DNA from: Procambarus clarkii
Lineage: Eukaryota; Arthropoda; Malacostraca; Decapoda; Cambaridae
DNA: 64,000 nt
Reading direction: 5' to 3'
Assembly (NCBI RefSeq): GCF_040958095.1
Contig: NC_091173.1
Location: 15,563,530-15,627,529, forward strand
Below the pieces are notes generated by a model. The model made no database searches, was not told where the DNA came from, and worked only from the letters and a program-made list of their open reading frames with translations. Within the stretch, counting starts at the first letter, position 1. Every line of letters starts with the position of its first letter. The position numbers and the translations under genes are program-made. Positions 1-10,790 of the stretch are shown piece after piece.

Positions 1-12
1 ACTGGAAAAGCA

Positions 13-14
13 CA

Positions 15-68
<54 letters not shown>
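13..68. repeat. (CA)n microsatellite
   Basis: An uninterrupted CA dinucleotide run of about 56 bases. It is read directly from the sequence. Confidence 0.98.
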
Positions 69-69
<1 letters not shown>

Positions 70-152
70 ACTGCCAGGCTGCGTGCTGTGGGGGACTTAG
101 TATCACATTGGTCAGGTTTTATAGTGCACTTGGCTCTCACTAGTTGTACCTG

Positions 153-304
153 TTGTGACACTGGCCACACCCGTTGTGACACTGGTCACACCCGTTGTGA
201 CACTAGCCACACCTGTTGTGACACTAGCCACACCTGTTGTGACACTAGCCACACCTGTTGTGGCACTGGCCACACCTGTTGTGACACTAGCCACACCTGT
301 TCAC
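153..304. repeat. 21-bp minisatellite, about 7 units
   Basis: The unit is TGTTGTGACACTRGCCACACC, with a few substitutions between copies. Because 21 is a multiple of three, all frames stay open across it and give repetitive ORFs on both strands. I regard these as artefacts of the array. Confidence 0.95.
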
Positions 305-629
305 ATGTCTACATCTGCCTTATCACCTCTGAGATGGTGATCATCATCGCAGGTGTATTTCATTGTTCTCACTGTCTCCATTTTCTAACTTTGGAATCAG
401 TTTTATTTTATGATTGTTTTATCATCAATATTTATAATGGTCATGTACCAAGAATGTATATTATTCATGTGATATAAATATAGGGAAGGTAAATATATCA
501 AACCTTAATTTATTACTGTATTAATAATATATACAAAAACACAAGGAATATAAGTAACGGTAATAAGAAATCGATCAGATGAATGGTATTAAAGTGAGCG
601 AGAAGTGTCATATGGAAATGGAGAATAAT
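305..629. other. AT-rich stretch, no feature seen
   Basis: I see no coding pattern, recognisable repeat or RNA gene here. Confidence 0.5.
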
Positions 630-752
630 GTTAACCCCCCACAATCACAGGGTTAACCCCCCACAATCACAGGGTTAACCCCCCACCCCCCCATCACGGT
701 GTTAACTGTCACCGTGGGGGAGGGGGGAGTTAACACCGTGATGGGGGGGGGG
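630..752. repeat. 22-bp tandem repeat running into a G/C-homopolymer inverted repeat
   Basis: GTTAACCCCCCACAATCACAGG occurs about 2.5 times. It is followed by inverted arms at 686-706 and 730-750, each containing ATCACGGTGTTAAC or its complement, around a short loop that itself contains CACGGT/ACCGTG. The right arm ends in a run of 14 G. Confidence 0.85.
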
Positions 753-1278
753 GGGGTTGGACGGTGTAAGGGGCCTCCACCCCTAATATTAACCTATCCT
801 CCGTCCAATTGGTTGGGCGCCATTCATCTTCCTCCGTCCCATCCCAAATCCTTATCCTGACTCCTTCCAAATACTATATAGTCGTAGTGGTTTGGCTCTT
901 CCTCCTCATAGTTCCCTTCCCTTCACTGTACACCTAGCTGCATAAATTCAGACTCACTCACTCACCTGACTCATCCCAGTACATCCAGGACGGTGTACCG
1001 TTCACAGTACTCACTACCTCAGTACATATGGAATAATTTAAGGAACTTTATACCAATATGGTTCGCAGTAGATCAGTCACCCAAAGTTCGTACTTGTCCA
1101 AGTTATCGCAAAGTTCAGTAATTAGTAACCAAATGTGGGTAGTAATGCAGCCAGCCCTCTCCAGCTGTCACAACGTCACAACAATGATGTATTAAATTGG
1201 CCGAGCCAAGCCTAACCGAGGACTCACGGAAAAACGGGTCAGCCCGTCAGTTTTGCGAGCGACTGTGATTTATAGTAC
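753..1278. other. unassigned intergenic sequence
   Basis: I see no open coding pattern and no repeat shared with the rest of the window. Confidence 0.4.
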
Positions 1279-1283
1279 ATCAT

Positions 1284-2294
1284 TGTTACGGACCCGAGTC
1301 CAGCGTCCGAGCACGGAGCAGTGACGACAACGCCATCTGTGAGTCTGCTCCCGAAACCCCCTCCAAATGGACAGCGCCATCTAGTGAGGACGGGATATAC
1401 CGGCCACAGGTGCTGGATTCCCGTCTTGATCAGCTCATAACATAGCCGCTGCTGACCTCTGGTGAGGTGGCGCTTAGACAGCAACGCCATCTATGGAGTG
1501 GATAGGTGGACGTTTGTGTCTAAGCCTGTAAGGGAGGTTCCTTAGTCCCAGTATTAATGACGTGTCTGATTACAGAGTCGACCTGGGACTGCTGTATTAG
1601 ATGATGGATCAGTCTACCCGAGGCAGCCAAAGTCTCTCCACGAGTTTGCTTTGAAGAAGCTGTGAGTCACCCCCGGACGAACACTGTTGAGTGTTAGCCT
1701 GCCTGTGACGTGGCAGAGTCGAGGAATCGTCGTATCCGGGGCTGGCTGGTGGAGGAGACTAGCCACTGTGGTACTGAGAGAGGAGAGTGATCAGCGGAAT
1801 CACACGAGGCTCCTGCCTAGGGTTCGCAACCCTAGTATCGGTCGTGGAGTGGCCTACACTGCGGAGCTGATCGGAACCTGCCAGCTACAGGCTGGATTGT
1901 GGTTGAAGGCCTCCACGACGGAGCACCCAGTGGGACTGTGATTTGGCTGGCCTGTGGCCAGGGTAGATTCGCCGAGAGAAGCCAAGAGGATTCATCGTGG
2001 GCCACAAAGAAGGGAACCAGGGCTACTCATCGTGAGCACCGTGGAGCATCCTGTGTCTTCAGAGGAAGACGATTCTGTACATTGTGTATTTATACCTCCC
2101 GTGTGATAGTTTATATATTTATTTATGGTGGTGGTGATTATATATATAAAGCAGTGCATTTGTATCCCTTCCCCTTTAATTTAACTTGCGTTACGGAACA
2201 CACCCCTTGAAAGCCACTACTAACTTGGGGCCGGATACCCAAACTCTAATAACATCAGAGAAGAACCCGGTTACGCCCCAGCAGGGCCGTAACA
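1284..2294. mobile_element. Solo LTR, copy 1 (1011 bp)
   Basis: The element begins TGTTACGG and ends CCGTAACA (TG..CA termini with a short inverted end). It is flanked on both sides by ATCAT (1279-1283 and 2295-2299), a 5-bp target duplication. A near-identical copy lies at 21613-22624 with a different target duplication. The size, TG..CA ends and 5-bp duplication are those of an LTR retrotransposon LTR of Gypsy/BEL type. No internal region adjoins, so it is a solo LTR left by LTR-LTR recombination. Short ORFs inside it are not conserved as proteins between the copies. Near the 3' end there is a TATATATAAAG box. Confidence 0.85.
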
Positions 2295-2299
2295 ATCAT

Positions 2300-2718
2300 A
2301 TTTTGACGTTGGTGATTTATACGTCAAAATGCGATGTACTATTGTAAAGGACAGGTTTTTACACACTCACATGTTCCCGGCACATATTTAACCCATCCTC
2401 CTGTTTAGATAGTACTTTATGTAGCTATGTGGACCTAGGGCCTAGGCGTACATTAGGCCTAGGGTGGTTAGGTGAGGTTTCATTGACAACATAAATAAAA
2501 AACCTTTTCCGGTTTGTCGAAATTCAGAAGTACCAAATTCTACTTTCTAATTGTCCATTACGTCAAATATATATGTACGACGGTGAACGTGGTTACAAAA
2601 AAGTAGTGTCTTAATAGGTGGATGGGCTGGTAGTTGAGCTCTTAGCAGCGTCTGAATCTATCCTCATCATTAGTATCATCTGTGCATCTAAATTATTGGC
2701 GTCTTTCATGACTGAACA
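2300..2718. other. unassigned sequence
   Basis: No gene or recognised repeat is visible. Confidence 0.4.
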
Positions 2719-2782
2719 CTTACGGGCTATTCATGCCCGTGCCACCTCTTGGGTGGCTTAATCTTTATCAATCAATCAATCA
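2719..2782 (+). repeat. Hairpin-pair tail repeat, family A
   Basis: ACGGGC..GCCCGT forms one hairpin and GCCACC..GGGTGGC a second, followed by TTAATCTTTATC and an (AATC)n tail. The same unit recurs at 2937-2997 and, inverted, at 20190-20243 and 20686-20748. It looks like the 3' end of a retroelement with a microsatellite tail. Confidence 0.7.
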
Positions 2783-2936
2783 TGACTGAGCATTCCATAT
2801 ATGTCTTCACCTGGTGCCTCAGCTCTTGTGTTGTGTCCTCACTCACAGGAGTGAGAATCACTCACTCCTGCCTCAAGAGCAGTAACTTGTCCTCTTGACG
2901 AAGGGTCTTGGACCAGTAGCACAAGTGTGACCACTC

Positions 2937-2997
2937 TTTTACGGGCTATTCGTGCCCGTGCCACCTCTTGTGTGTGTGGCTTAATCTTTATCAATCA
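2937..2997 (+). repeat. Hairpin-pair tail repeat, family A, second copy
   Basis: Same ACGGGC..GCCCGT hairpin, GCCACC stem and TTAATCTTTATCAATCA tail as at 2719. The second stem is disrupted by a short GT insertion. Confidence 0.7.
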
Positions 2998-3254
2998 TTG
3001 TGACCTCCAAAAACACTTTTCTTTCTCTTCACACCTCTTATAACCCACTGCTTCATCTTTTGTCGAAATGGTGTTGAACAAGACTCGCGGTGCACCACAT
3101 AATGATTGGGCTCATGACAGCTTCCACAGATGGGCTCTTAGTTGGGGCAACAATCCTCCTTATTGTCAGATAGCATCATCAACTTCGACCGCATCCTTCT
3201 GCGTCCTCTCATCCAAGTCAGAATGGTAGGAAATATACCTGGCGCTCTCAGTCC

Positions 3255-3606
3255 TGTCCCTGGTGGTGTCCTGCTCCCTGGTGGTGTCCTGCCCCCCTGG
3301 TGGTGTCCTGCCCCCTGGTGGTGTCCTGCCCCCCTGGTGGTGTCCTGCCCCCTGGTGGTGTCCTGCCCCCTGGTGGTGTCCTGCCCCCCTGGTGGTGTCC
3401 TGCCCCCCTGGTGGTGTCCTGCCCCCCTGGTGGTGTCCTGCCCCCCTGGTGGTGTCCTGCCCCCCTGGTGGTGTCCTGCCCCCCTGGTGGTGTCCTGCCC
3501 CCCTGGTGGTGTCCTGCCCCCCTGGTGGTGTCCTGCCCCCCTGGTGGTGTCCTGCCCCCTGGTGGTGTCCTGCCCCCTGGTGGTGTCCTGCTCCCTGGTG
3601 GTGGTG
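3255..3606. repeat. 18/19-bp G/C-rich minisatellite, about 19 units
   Basis: The unit is CTGGTGGTGTCCTGCCCCC, with either four or five/six C, so units are 18 or 19 bp and the frame shifts between units. The long ORFs on both strands (for example 3142-3771 + and 3138-3620 -) are products of the array, not genes. Confidence 0.95.
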
Positions 3607-4263
3607 TGGATGAAACACACGGCTCATGTTCCTTGCTTGGCCCAGATATCTGGATTCACTTTTGATCAGGATATATTTTCCAGACCATCTGGAATAGCTG
3701 CTAAATCCGTTGAATATTGTCCTCATAATATTCAATTCACATCCAATAAAAGTGATGCAAACGTTAGTTAGTATTACACCAATCAATTAACAAATATTCA
3801 TTATATGCAGAACTAGCCACACAACGTGAAGACAGGCAGCCAAGTTCAAATGAAACAAAATACCGAGATTTCATGACGGTACATTTCTATACCATAATTA
3901 TCACAATTACCCCAACTGAGTTTGGTGAATTTATAGTCCTGAATTCATTTTTTTGCCCTAAATATTTTTGCGAAAGACATTTTCCCTAACTATAATGAAT
4001 GAAACTCCAGCCCTCACTTTAGTATAATTAGAGGTCATCACGGTAGATTTTTCTCAGATTCATTCCCTGCCTCCTTACAAATTTCTTCAAGTACGTATAT
4101 CTCTCTTATTGTGGCAATATGTGTGGATTTTTTTTGGTTTTAGTTTTAATCTTGCCAAGGAGGTGAGGACCCTACAGCAGTGGACTAGCAGGCTTGCTCT
4201 GGCAGGTGGACTTCTTCAAGGTCACATGAAGACTCATGTGGTCCCACACGTTTCTTCAATCAT
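3607..4263. other. unassigned AT-rich sequence
   Basis: No gene or clear repeat is seen. Confidence 0.4.
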
Positions 4264-4500
4264 GGGAGCCGGTCGGCCGAGCGGACAGCACGCTAGTCTT
4301 GTGATCCTGTGGTCCTGGGTTCGATCCCAGGCGCCGGCGAAAAACAATGGGCAGAGTTTCTTTCACCCTATGCCCCTGTTACCTAGCAGTAAATAGGTAC
4401 CTGGGTGTTAGCCAGCTGTCACGGGCTGCTTCCTGGAGGCCTGGTCGAGGACCGGGCCACGGGGACACTAAAATGCCCCGAAAACATCTCAAGATAACCA
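4264..4500 (+). mobile_element. tRNA-derived SINE-1, near full length
   Basis: The head is tRNA-like: A-box-type GGTCGGCCGAGCGG and B-box GGTTCGATCCC about 35 bases apart. A body follows (CAATGGGCAGAGTTTCTTTC, then GTACCTGGGTGTTAG) and a tail ending CATCTCAAGATAACC. Other copies lie at 8269, 8546 (-), 21257 (-), 26248, 36113 (-), 41370 (-), 53241 and 58386 (-). The long tail and copy number mark it as a SINE, not a functional tRNA gene. Confidence 0.9.
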
Positions 4501-4788
4501 CATACGACGCCATCAACAAGGTCACTTTGGACTGTTTCTGTTTAATATTGTGATTAATATGGAGTTCAATTTTGCGTTAGCAGTGCCGTTATAATTAGAG
4601 TTTCTGCCAATTATAATATGTACTCTGTTCCTTGGTGCTGATTTTAACATTTGGCCAACTAAGCTCTTATTGTAGATTAGATGCTTTGTTAAACTTTGGA
4701 ATACAAGGATAATTATATCTTCGAGCTTCTGCATGTCACTAAAGTATGCGCATACGGTAGAAATTGAGCAGCATAACGTGTTGCTTAT

Positions 4789-5336
4789 AAACGCCGTGTA
4801 CATCATTATAAACGCCGTGTACATCATTATAAAAGCCGTGTACATCATTATAAAAGCCGTTTACATCATTATAAAAGCCGTTTACATCATTATAAAAGCC
4901 GTGTACATCATTATATACGCCGTGTACATCATTATAAAAGCCGTGTACATCATTATAAACACCGTGTACATCATTATATACGCCGTGTACATCATTATAT
5001 ACGCCGTGTACATCATTATAAACGCCGTGTACATCATTATAAACGCCGTGTACATCATTATATACGCCGTGTACATCATTATAAACGCCGTGTACATCAT
5101 TATAAACGCCGTGTACATCATTATAAACGCCGTGTACATCATTATAAACGCCGTGTACATCATTATAAAAGCCGTGTACATCATTATAAACGCCGTGTAC
5201 ATCATTATAAACGCCGTGTACATCATTATAAACGCCGTGTACATCATTATAAACGCCGTGCACATCATTATAAACGCCGTGCACGTCATTATAAACACCG
5301 TGTACATCATTATAAACGCCGTGTACATCATTATAA
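4789..5336. repeat. 21-bp minisatellite, about 26 units
   Basis: The unit is GCCGTGTACATCATTATAAAC, with AAAC/AAAG/ATAC variants between copies. Unit length is a codon multiple, so both strands carry long heptapeptide-repeat ORFs (4733-5380 +, 4739-5491 -, 4882-5364 -). I treat these as consequences of the array. Confidence 0.97.
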
Positions 5337-5465
5337 ACCGTGCGATGGCTGCCCCCATTTTCATTCCAGTACAGCTTTAAGAGGTTTGAGGCTACTACCG
5401 CTCGTGTCAGTTGATACAAGTTCTTACCCTGGCGAGAGCCCGTAATAACAACAAGGTTAACAGTA

Positions 5466-5625
5466 ATGGTCAACCCATTCGAAGACTTCACCGGGAATTG
5501 GCGGCCCGTCGTGTTCGCTCTGGCGATGGTTGTGACAGGAGAGCAAGGACTGGAAGGGGTCCAGTCGGCGCTCCTCTCGTGGCGGGAATATTTTTTTGTC
5601 TTACATGTGGAAAGAGTGAAGGAAG
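5466..5625 (+). CDS. Candidate first coding exon of an unidentified gene
   Basis: ATG at 5466 sits in a good context (AGTAATGG). It opens a 53-codon frame beginning MVNPFEDFTGNWRPVVFALA and ends at a consensus donor, GAAG|GTAAGTTC, in phase 1. The composition differs from the surrounding repeats and looks protein-like: an N-terminal acidic and aromatic stretch, a hydrophobic segment at about residues 14-23, then an amphipathic part with ALLSWREYFFV. I do not recognise the family. No continuing exon was found downstream, so this may be an orphan exon of a gene with long introns, or a chance ORF. It begins 130 bp after the 21-bp minisatellite. Confidence 0.4.
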
Positions 5626-5639
5626 GTAAGTTCAGTACA

Positions 5640-6725
5640 CTCTAATTGTTGACCTTATGGGGGAGTTCTGAGCCCCGTGACGGTCACTTGCTGGACCTTC
5701 ACTCTTATATAAAGTATTTTAAAGACATCAAGCTTCATATGGCAAGTCAATACCGACTGAAAAAATGTAATCGTTCTGCTGCTTACAAACTAAAAATACT
5801 TTTGTAACAAATATTTAAAAGTTCCTAGATTATAGAGACAATCGTTCTTGTAATTATATACAAAAAATGTCTTAAATGTCAGTGAGCTGTTGGAGTAACT
5901 TGACGTGGCTGGTGTGGGAGTGGGGGAGGCTGGCCTGGTCAACACGTGGGCTGCACGCAATAAAAGAGGAGGCCCCCATAAGTGGCCAATACATTCCACA
6001 CCACTTTGAGTGTGGCGTCAACAGGGGACCAAGAGCAAGGGGTAGGGAGGTCGTGGAGTCGGGTTTTAGAGTTGCCCCTCGTGTCGATCAGAGGGAGGGA
6101 AGCCCCGTCGACGCACCTGCTCATCTTCTGTCTCTCTGTCCCTGCCCTTAACTCCCTCCCCGTCTCACACCGTCAAAGCCACCCCGCCCACAAACCTACC
6201 TCTTCATCAGCTTTCTAAGTAGCTTGTTCTAGTGTCTGAGCTGGCTCCAGCGGTCTACTCTGGAGGAAGGAGAAAACGTGCTCAAGATTAAAAGTGTCCC
6301 ACCCCATGTCCCCGAGACTTAAGATGGATCACAACGGGACAAAGTTAATAACAGGGGGCGAGCGTCCAATCGTGAAATTAATGACCCAGAGTGTGAGTCA
6401 CAATCATAATGGGCGAAGTGAGAGGATGGGTGGCGGTGGAGAGGCGCAGAGGGGGAGAAAGAGAAGCGTGGTTATAGAGAGGGGAAGCAGAGAGAGGGGG
6501 GAAAGGAGGAACAACTTGTAAGCAAGCGGAGATGTGGACTAAGGGGAAAATATATTTTGTATGGATATCCTGTTCTTCGTTTCGTTGGGTTCTCAAGGCA
6601 GGGAATGTTTTTGAAGGTGAAAAAACTATAAGATACTTGCTGAACTTGCCAAGACAAAATCCTAGTACCTAACAAATTAATTACTAAAGTCTTAAACCTG
6701 ATGATTCAGCCTAAATTAAACATGT
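5640..6725. other. unassigned sequence
   Basis: Several short ORFs occur but none has a recognisable pattern. A purine-rich stretch lies at 6420-6520. Confidence 0.35.
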
Positions 6726-6825
6726 TTTATGATGAACAAATCCACAAGGGCCGTGATGAGAGTTCGAACTTACATCCAGGATGATCCCAGACGCGCCTTA
6801 GTAGATTGCGCCACGACATGGTTTG
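6726..6825 (-). mobile_element. tRNA-like half element (same family as 57313-57625)
   Basis: On the minus strand this reads tRNA-like, with a degenerate A-box and a B-box-like TTCGAACT. It ends in CCCTTGTGGATTTGTTC, the same outer end as the palindromic element at 57.3 kb. Confidence 0.6.
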
Positions 6826-6969
6826 CCAAGACAAAGTGAAAAGGCTTCAATAACCCGGTACACTTTGTCATCGAGGCTCAGAAACAGCGTCTGTGGCCAC
6901 TCCAGAGTTGAACGATCTGGGCCACAAGAGTGATGGAAGAGTGGCCCGAGTGGCCTCACCGCGGCAGTA

Positions 6970-6983
6970 AAAAAAAAAAAAAG
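6970..6983. repeat. poly(A) run
   Basis: A run of 14 A, with no element boundary identified around it. Confidence 0.7.
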
Positions 6984-7194
6984 CTGCAGAGGGGGAGGGG
7001 AGGCAGTGGCCCAACACTCAAGCCTATACGAGGACGAGGAAATTGCAATCGATCTTCATAACGGTGGCTGATCTGTGGCCTGGTAGGCCTATCGACCATT
7101 TTACATCTACTTGGAGCATCTGGGGATGTTGGGCGCGTAATGGATATGGTTTTGCAGTAGTTGTGAACTTGTGGTGCATTATGTGGTTGGGGTG

Positions 7195-7400
7195 CTTTTG
7201 TTGTAGTGATGGTTGTTCTATGATGGCAGTAGCTTTGTCGTGGTATTTGTTGGTGGTAGGTGGTGGTGGTGGTGATTCTCAGATGGTGGCGAGACTGGTT
7301 CTGTGGTGGTGTGAGTGTTATGGTGTTGGTTCTCTGATTGTGGTGGTTCGGTGGTAGTGGTGGTTCTGTGGTGGTGTTGTGGTTCTCTGGTGGAGGGTGG
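7195..7400. repeat. degenerate (TGG)n region
   Basis: A strongly G/T-biased stretch with repeated TGGTGG. The overlapping ORF is low-complexity. Confidence 0.75.
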
Positions 7401-7589
7401 ATGTTCCGGAGTGGCTGTGTGGTACTTGCCTAACAGTTCTTACCTAACAGTGACTACGGGGAAGTGAGGTCTACCTCGTTATGCCCCGCTTGCTACCCAT
7501 GTTGTACCCGTTGCATTTTAATTTATTTTCTGTCTTTCTGACCTTAGTCATGGATAGAAGTGGCTTCTATAACTACTTTCAGGTCATTT

Positions 7590-7860
7590 CACTTGTTGAC
7601 CCCCCGTACAGGGTACGAGTATTTCCTTACATTTCTTAAGATTCATTTCCGTTTCTAGCTTTCATCTATGTCTTCTTATCCTATTAATTCTTAATTTAAA
7701 GAGGCTGTCCTTGTTTACCCTGTCTTATGTACCCCAATATTGTGTATATAGTGATCATGTCCCCTCTGTTTCTTCTATCGTTTAAAGTTGGGAGATTGAG
7801 TTTCCTTAATATGTCCTTGTAGCTTAGTCATCTTAATTCAGGCACTAGCCTTATTGCGAA
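7590..7860 (-). pseudogene. LINE reverse transcriptase C-terminal scrap
   Basis: The minus strand reads NLPTLNDRRNRGDMI-like sequence, which matches the 'LP.L..RR.RGDMI..YK.L' block downstream of the RT domain in CR1/Jockey-group LINEs. It is interrupted by stops. Confidence 0.6.
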
Positions 7861-8268
7861 CCTCTGCCGTTAAGATACTCAACAGATTAGAAGACGTTAG
7901 TGTGTACCGCATATATAAATGATAAGTGGTTATTCATACAAGGGATCCAACTCCCTCCTGGTGCCTGGGGCCAGATTCACGAAAGCACTTACGAACGTGT
8001 ACATCTTTCCTCAATCGTTGACGGCTTTGGTTACATTTATTAAACAGTTTACAAGCATGAAAACTTCCCAATCAACTGTTGTTATTGTTATAAACAGCCT
8101 CCTGGTACTTCCGAGCTCATTAACTATTTAATAATTGGAAACAAAGCCGCAAAAGATTGAGAAAAGATGTACAGGTTCGTAAGTGTTTGCGTAAGTGCTT
8201 TCGTGAATCTGGCTCCTGGTTCCCTCCCAGGCGTGTGGAAACGAGGCACGAAGACGCTCCACCCTCCA

Positions 8269-8487
8269 GGGAGCCGGTCGGCCGAGCGGACAGCACGCTG
8301 GACTTGTGATCCTGTGGTCCTGGGTTCGATCCGAGGCGCCGGCGAGAAACAATGGGCAGAGTTTCTTTCACCCTATGCCCCTGTTACCTAGCAGTAAAAT
8401 AGGTACCTGGGTGTTAGTCAGCTGTCACGGGCTGCTTCCTGGGGCTTAAAGCCCCGAAATCATCTCAAAATAACCTCAAGATAACCC
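8269..8487 (+). mobile_element. SINE-1 copy with internal deletion
   Basis: The head with A and B boxes is intact. The GGTCGAGGACCGGGCC segment of the body is missing and the tail is partly duplicated. Confidence 0.88.
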
Positions 8488-8545
8488 TGCCCGAGAATAG
8501 AACCTGGAACCATTCGGTTGCAAGACGCCTGCGCCCTACGTTGAC

Positions 8546-8770
8546 TTGAAGTTATCTTAAGAAGAATCTTGAGAAGATTTCGGGGCTTAGCGTCCCCGCG
8601 GCCTCGACCAAGCCTGCTTTTTGTTACACTCCCAGGAAGGAGCCCGTAGCAGCTGTCTAACTCCCAGGTACCTATTTAATACTACGTGAGCAAGGTGAAA
8701 AACTCTGCCCATTTGTTTCCGCCTCCGCGGGGGATCGAACCCGGATCCTTAGGACTACGAATCCCAAGTG
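8546..8770 (-). mobile_element. SINE-1 copy, diverged
   Basis: Reverse orientation. B-box complement GGGATCGAACCCGG, body CTAACTCCCAGGTACCTATTT and tail complement GAAGTTATCTT are recognisable. Confidence 0.8.
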
Positions 8771-8965
8771 TTTAACCCAGTATGTTTAACCCAGTACGTT
8801 TAGCTAACCCAGTACCCAGGTAACCCAGTACCTGGTTCCTAAATAAAATATTATTATTACTTAACAGTAGGCCTATACTTAGACCTATATATATCGTGGT
8901 ATCTGCAGGGGTGACTGCGCAGTTTGCAATAAAACAACGAATTACATAAAGCACTCAGAGCAGTC

Positions 8966-9500
8966 TATATTACCTGAGAGCCACTAACACCAGTGGCCTC
9001 GACGAGGACAGGAAGCCGGCGGTTTGTCAAAGGTCCCCCCCTATTTGCCTTGATGAACTTTTCCAGCAGTACTTTAAAGTCAAAGGTATGTCTAATTATT
9101 CGAGTGTTTGGTTAGCTATTTTTAACTGTTGTTCCTACCTGCTGTGCAACTTTCATTTAGTGGTGGATTTTGACTCCAAGGTCCTTTTCCTCATTAATCT
9201 GATGTAATGTTATTAAAATGTTATTAATTTGGTAGTTGTGACGCGGGTTGTTATGCCCCACATGGAGGGTCTTGCATTTGTGAATATTAAAAAGCAGTTG
9301 CCAGTCATCTGACCATTTGTGGAGTTTCTGCAAATCTCTTTGCGACATCATTATAATTTCCCAATTTGCCATAAATCTTTGTGTTATCTGCAAATTTGAC
9401 GATGGTGGTTTGTAATACTCTCATCTATGTCAATATGACAAAAAGGGTTGGCCCCAAAATGGACCCTTGTGGTACCCGACTGACCACATTTCTCCAGTCA
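8966..9500 (-). pseudogene. LINE-Y fragment (RT and 3' end)
   Basis: In minus-strand order there are RT pieces with QLLFNIHKCKTLHVG and EEKDLGVKI (the block after the catalytic aspartates in CR1/Jockey-type RTs). They are followed by the 3' end CCTCGTCGAGGCCACTGGTG, shared with 20985-21062, 22630-22712 and 40010-40090. Stops and frameshifts break the frame. Confidence 0.7.
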
Positions 9501-9629
9501 GATTCATTCCCATTTAGCACCACTGTATTCTTTGTGAACATGAAACACAATTTCGATAAGCGGAACATACAAAAAATAAGCTCGTTTTTGAGAGTAAAAG
9601 TGCACAGATCGTCGACCTCCGTGACGACT

Positions 9630-9785
9630 TGTATTGAATTTTGTAACTAGCTCATCAAGATTGTAACTTGCTTAGCTAAATGAATTGTGGGGTTCAGTCC
9701 CTGAGCCCATTATGTGCCTCTGTAACCCTTTCCATTACCGCCCACAACATGGGTATGGGGTGCATAATAAATGAACTAAACTAAC
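9630..9785 (+). mobile_element. LINE 3' end (family W)
   Basis: Sequence from CTAGCTCATCAAGATTG to GGTATGGGGTGCATAATAAA is repeated, inverted, at 12361-12470. It ends in an AATAAA-like and A-rich tail. Confidence 0.65.
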
Positions 9786-9789
9786 TAAC

Positions 9790-10370
9790 GGCGTGCACGC
9801 CGGAGGTCGACGATCTGTGTCGACCCGACGATCTGGGTCGACACACGCTCACCCACAGCATATGCCACATTAAGCCCAGCGGAGCTTTAGCCTTTTTTTA
9901 AGTCATTAAGCTTATGTAATTTTTTATTTATGTAATGCGGCTGTCTTAGATAATTTGGGGTAATTTGCCAAACTAGTTTGCAACAACCGATGATACTATT
10001 AATGCTGGGCCTTAATTTACCGTGTCTTATTCCTGTTGCAGGGGGTCAAGAAACTCTTTTTAGACTTATAAGGTCCCCGTGAACTGCACTTACGTCGAAG
10101 TGACTTCTCCTAGGATGCAACCCACGACGCTCACATAACCCCCTAATTTACTGCTAAGTGGATAGAGGCATTAGATGAATGGAAACGGTCCCAACCATTT
10201 CTCTGCTGCATCTTCGTAAAGACAGCTTGGGACAAGAGCCATAATCACCGGCTAGTTAAGAAGATGCAGTAATAATAAAATTATGAGCAAGACTACCACA
10301 GAAATTGTATATATTTTCTATGACAGAGTCTCTTAAAATTCTTGGAGTAACTATTATAAATCTGCTCAAT
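9790..10370. other. unassigned sequence
   Basis: No gene or confident repeat is seen. Confidence 0.35.
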
Positions 10371-10375
10371 ACTCG

Positions 10376-10436
10376 CCTCGTTGTCCTTGCAGGGGGTTAA
10401 GCTTCGGCTCTTTGGTCCTGCCTCTCAATTGTCAAT
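10376..10436 (-). mobile_element. LINE-X 3' end scrap
   Basis: CTTGCAGGGGGTTAAGCTTC then GGCTCTTTGGTCCTGCCTCTC is the complement of the LINE-X 3' end seen at 48970-49030 and 21197-21246. Confidence 0.6.
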
Positions 10437-10442
10437 AGAAGA

Positions 10443-10790
10443 GTGAATACTAACCTGACTTCCGACCGTCGGAGGATTATGTTGCAGATCCGACCGTCGG
10501 CGGCCCCCGGGGCGGTCGTTGCCGCTGTCCAGTATTCGATGGTGCTGCCATTACCCCCTGTCACGCGGGAATTGACGACTGGTTTGGAGTTCTCTGGAAT
10601 GGCGGATTACCCGGTGGTGGACATCTTGTTATCTGATGTCGTGCGTGTGGCTGTGGCCGCCGTCAGTGGAGTTCAGCTCATCTTCGCCCACCGAGCTGTG
10701 GTCAAGTTCAGGTCCAAGAATGGGGTAAGTCCACCACAGGGTAATCCGCCTTTCCAGAGAACTTCAGCAGTTCCCGTGGCGCAGTGGTAA
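10443..10790 (+). pseudogene. Possible retroelement ORF1/gag-like fragment
   Basis: A 115-codon ORF whose central part (VVDILLSDVVRVAVAAVSG, then VVKFRS) resembles the small RRM-like domain that precedes zinc knuckles in some retroelement ORF1 proteins. The match is weak and from memory of general pattern only. A GGGGTAAGT donor-like site occurs at about 10723. SINE-2 starts inside the ORF end at 10772. Confidence 0.3.

Noticed and set aside
3138-3786. Long Pro/Gly/Cys-repeat ORFs on both strands
   Set aside because: They are produced by the 18/19-bp minisatellite. Every frame is open because the unit lacks stops, and there is no start context, domain or splice structure.
4264-4340. tRNA gene at the SINE-1 head (also 10772, 24114, 57540)
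   Set aside because: A and B boxes are present, but each is part of a longer dispersed repeat with a conserved body and tail, and the cloverleaf stems are imperfect.
4522-5491. ORFs of 108-250 codons with heptapeptide repeats
   Set aside because: They arise from the 21-bp array on both strands, with equal support for mutually exclusive frames.
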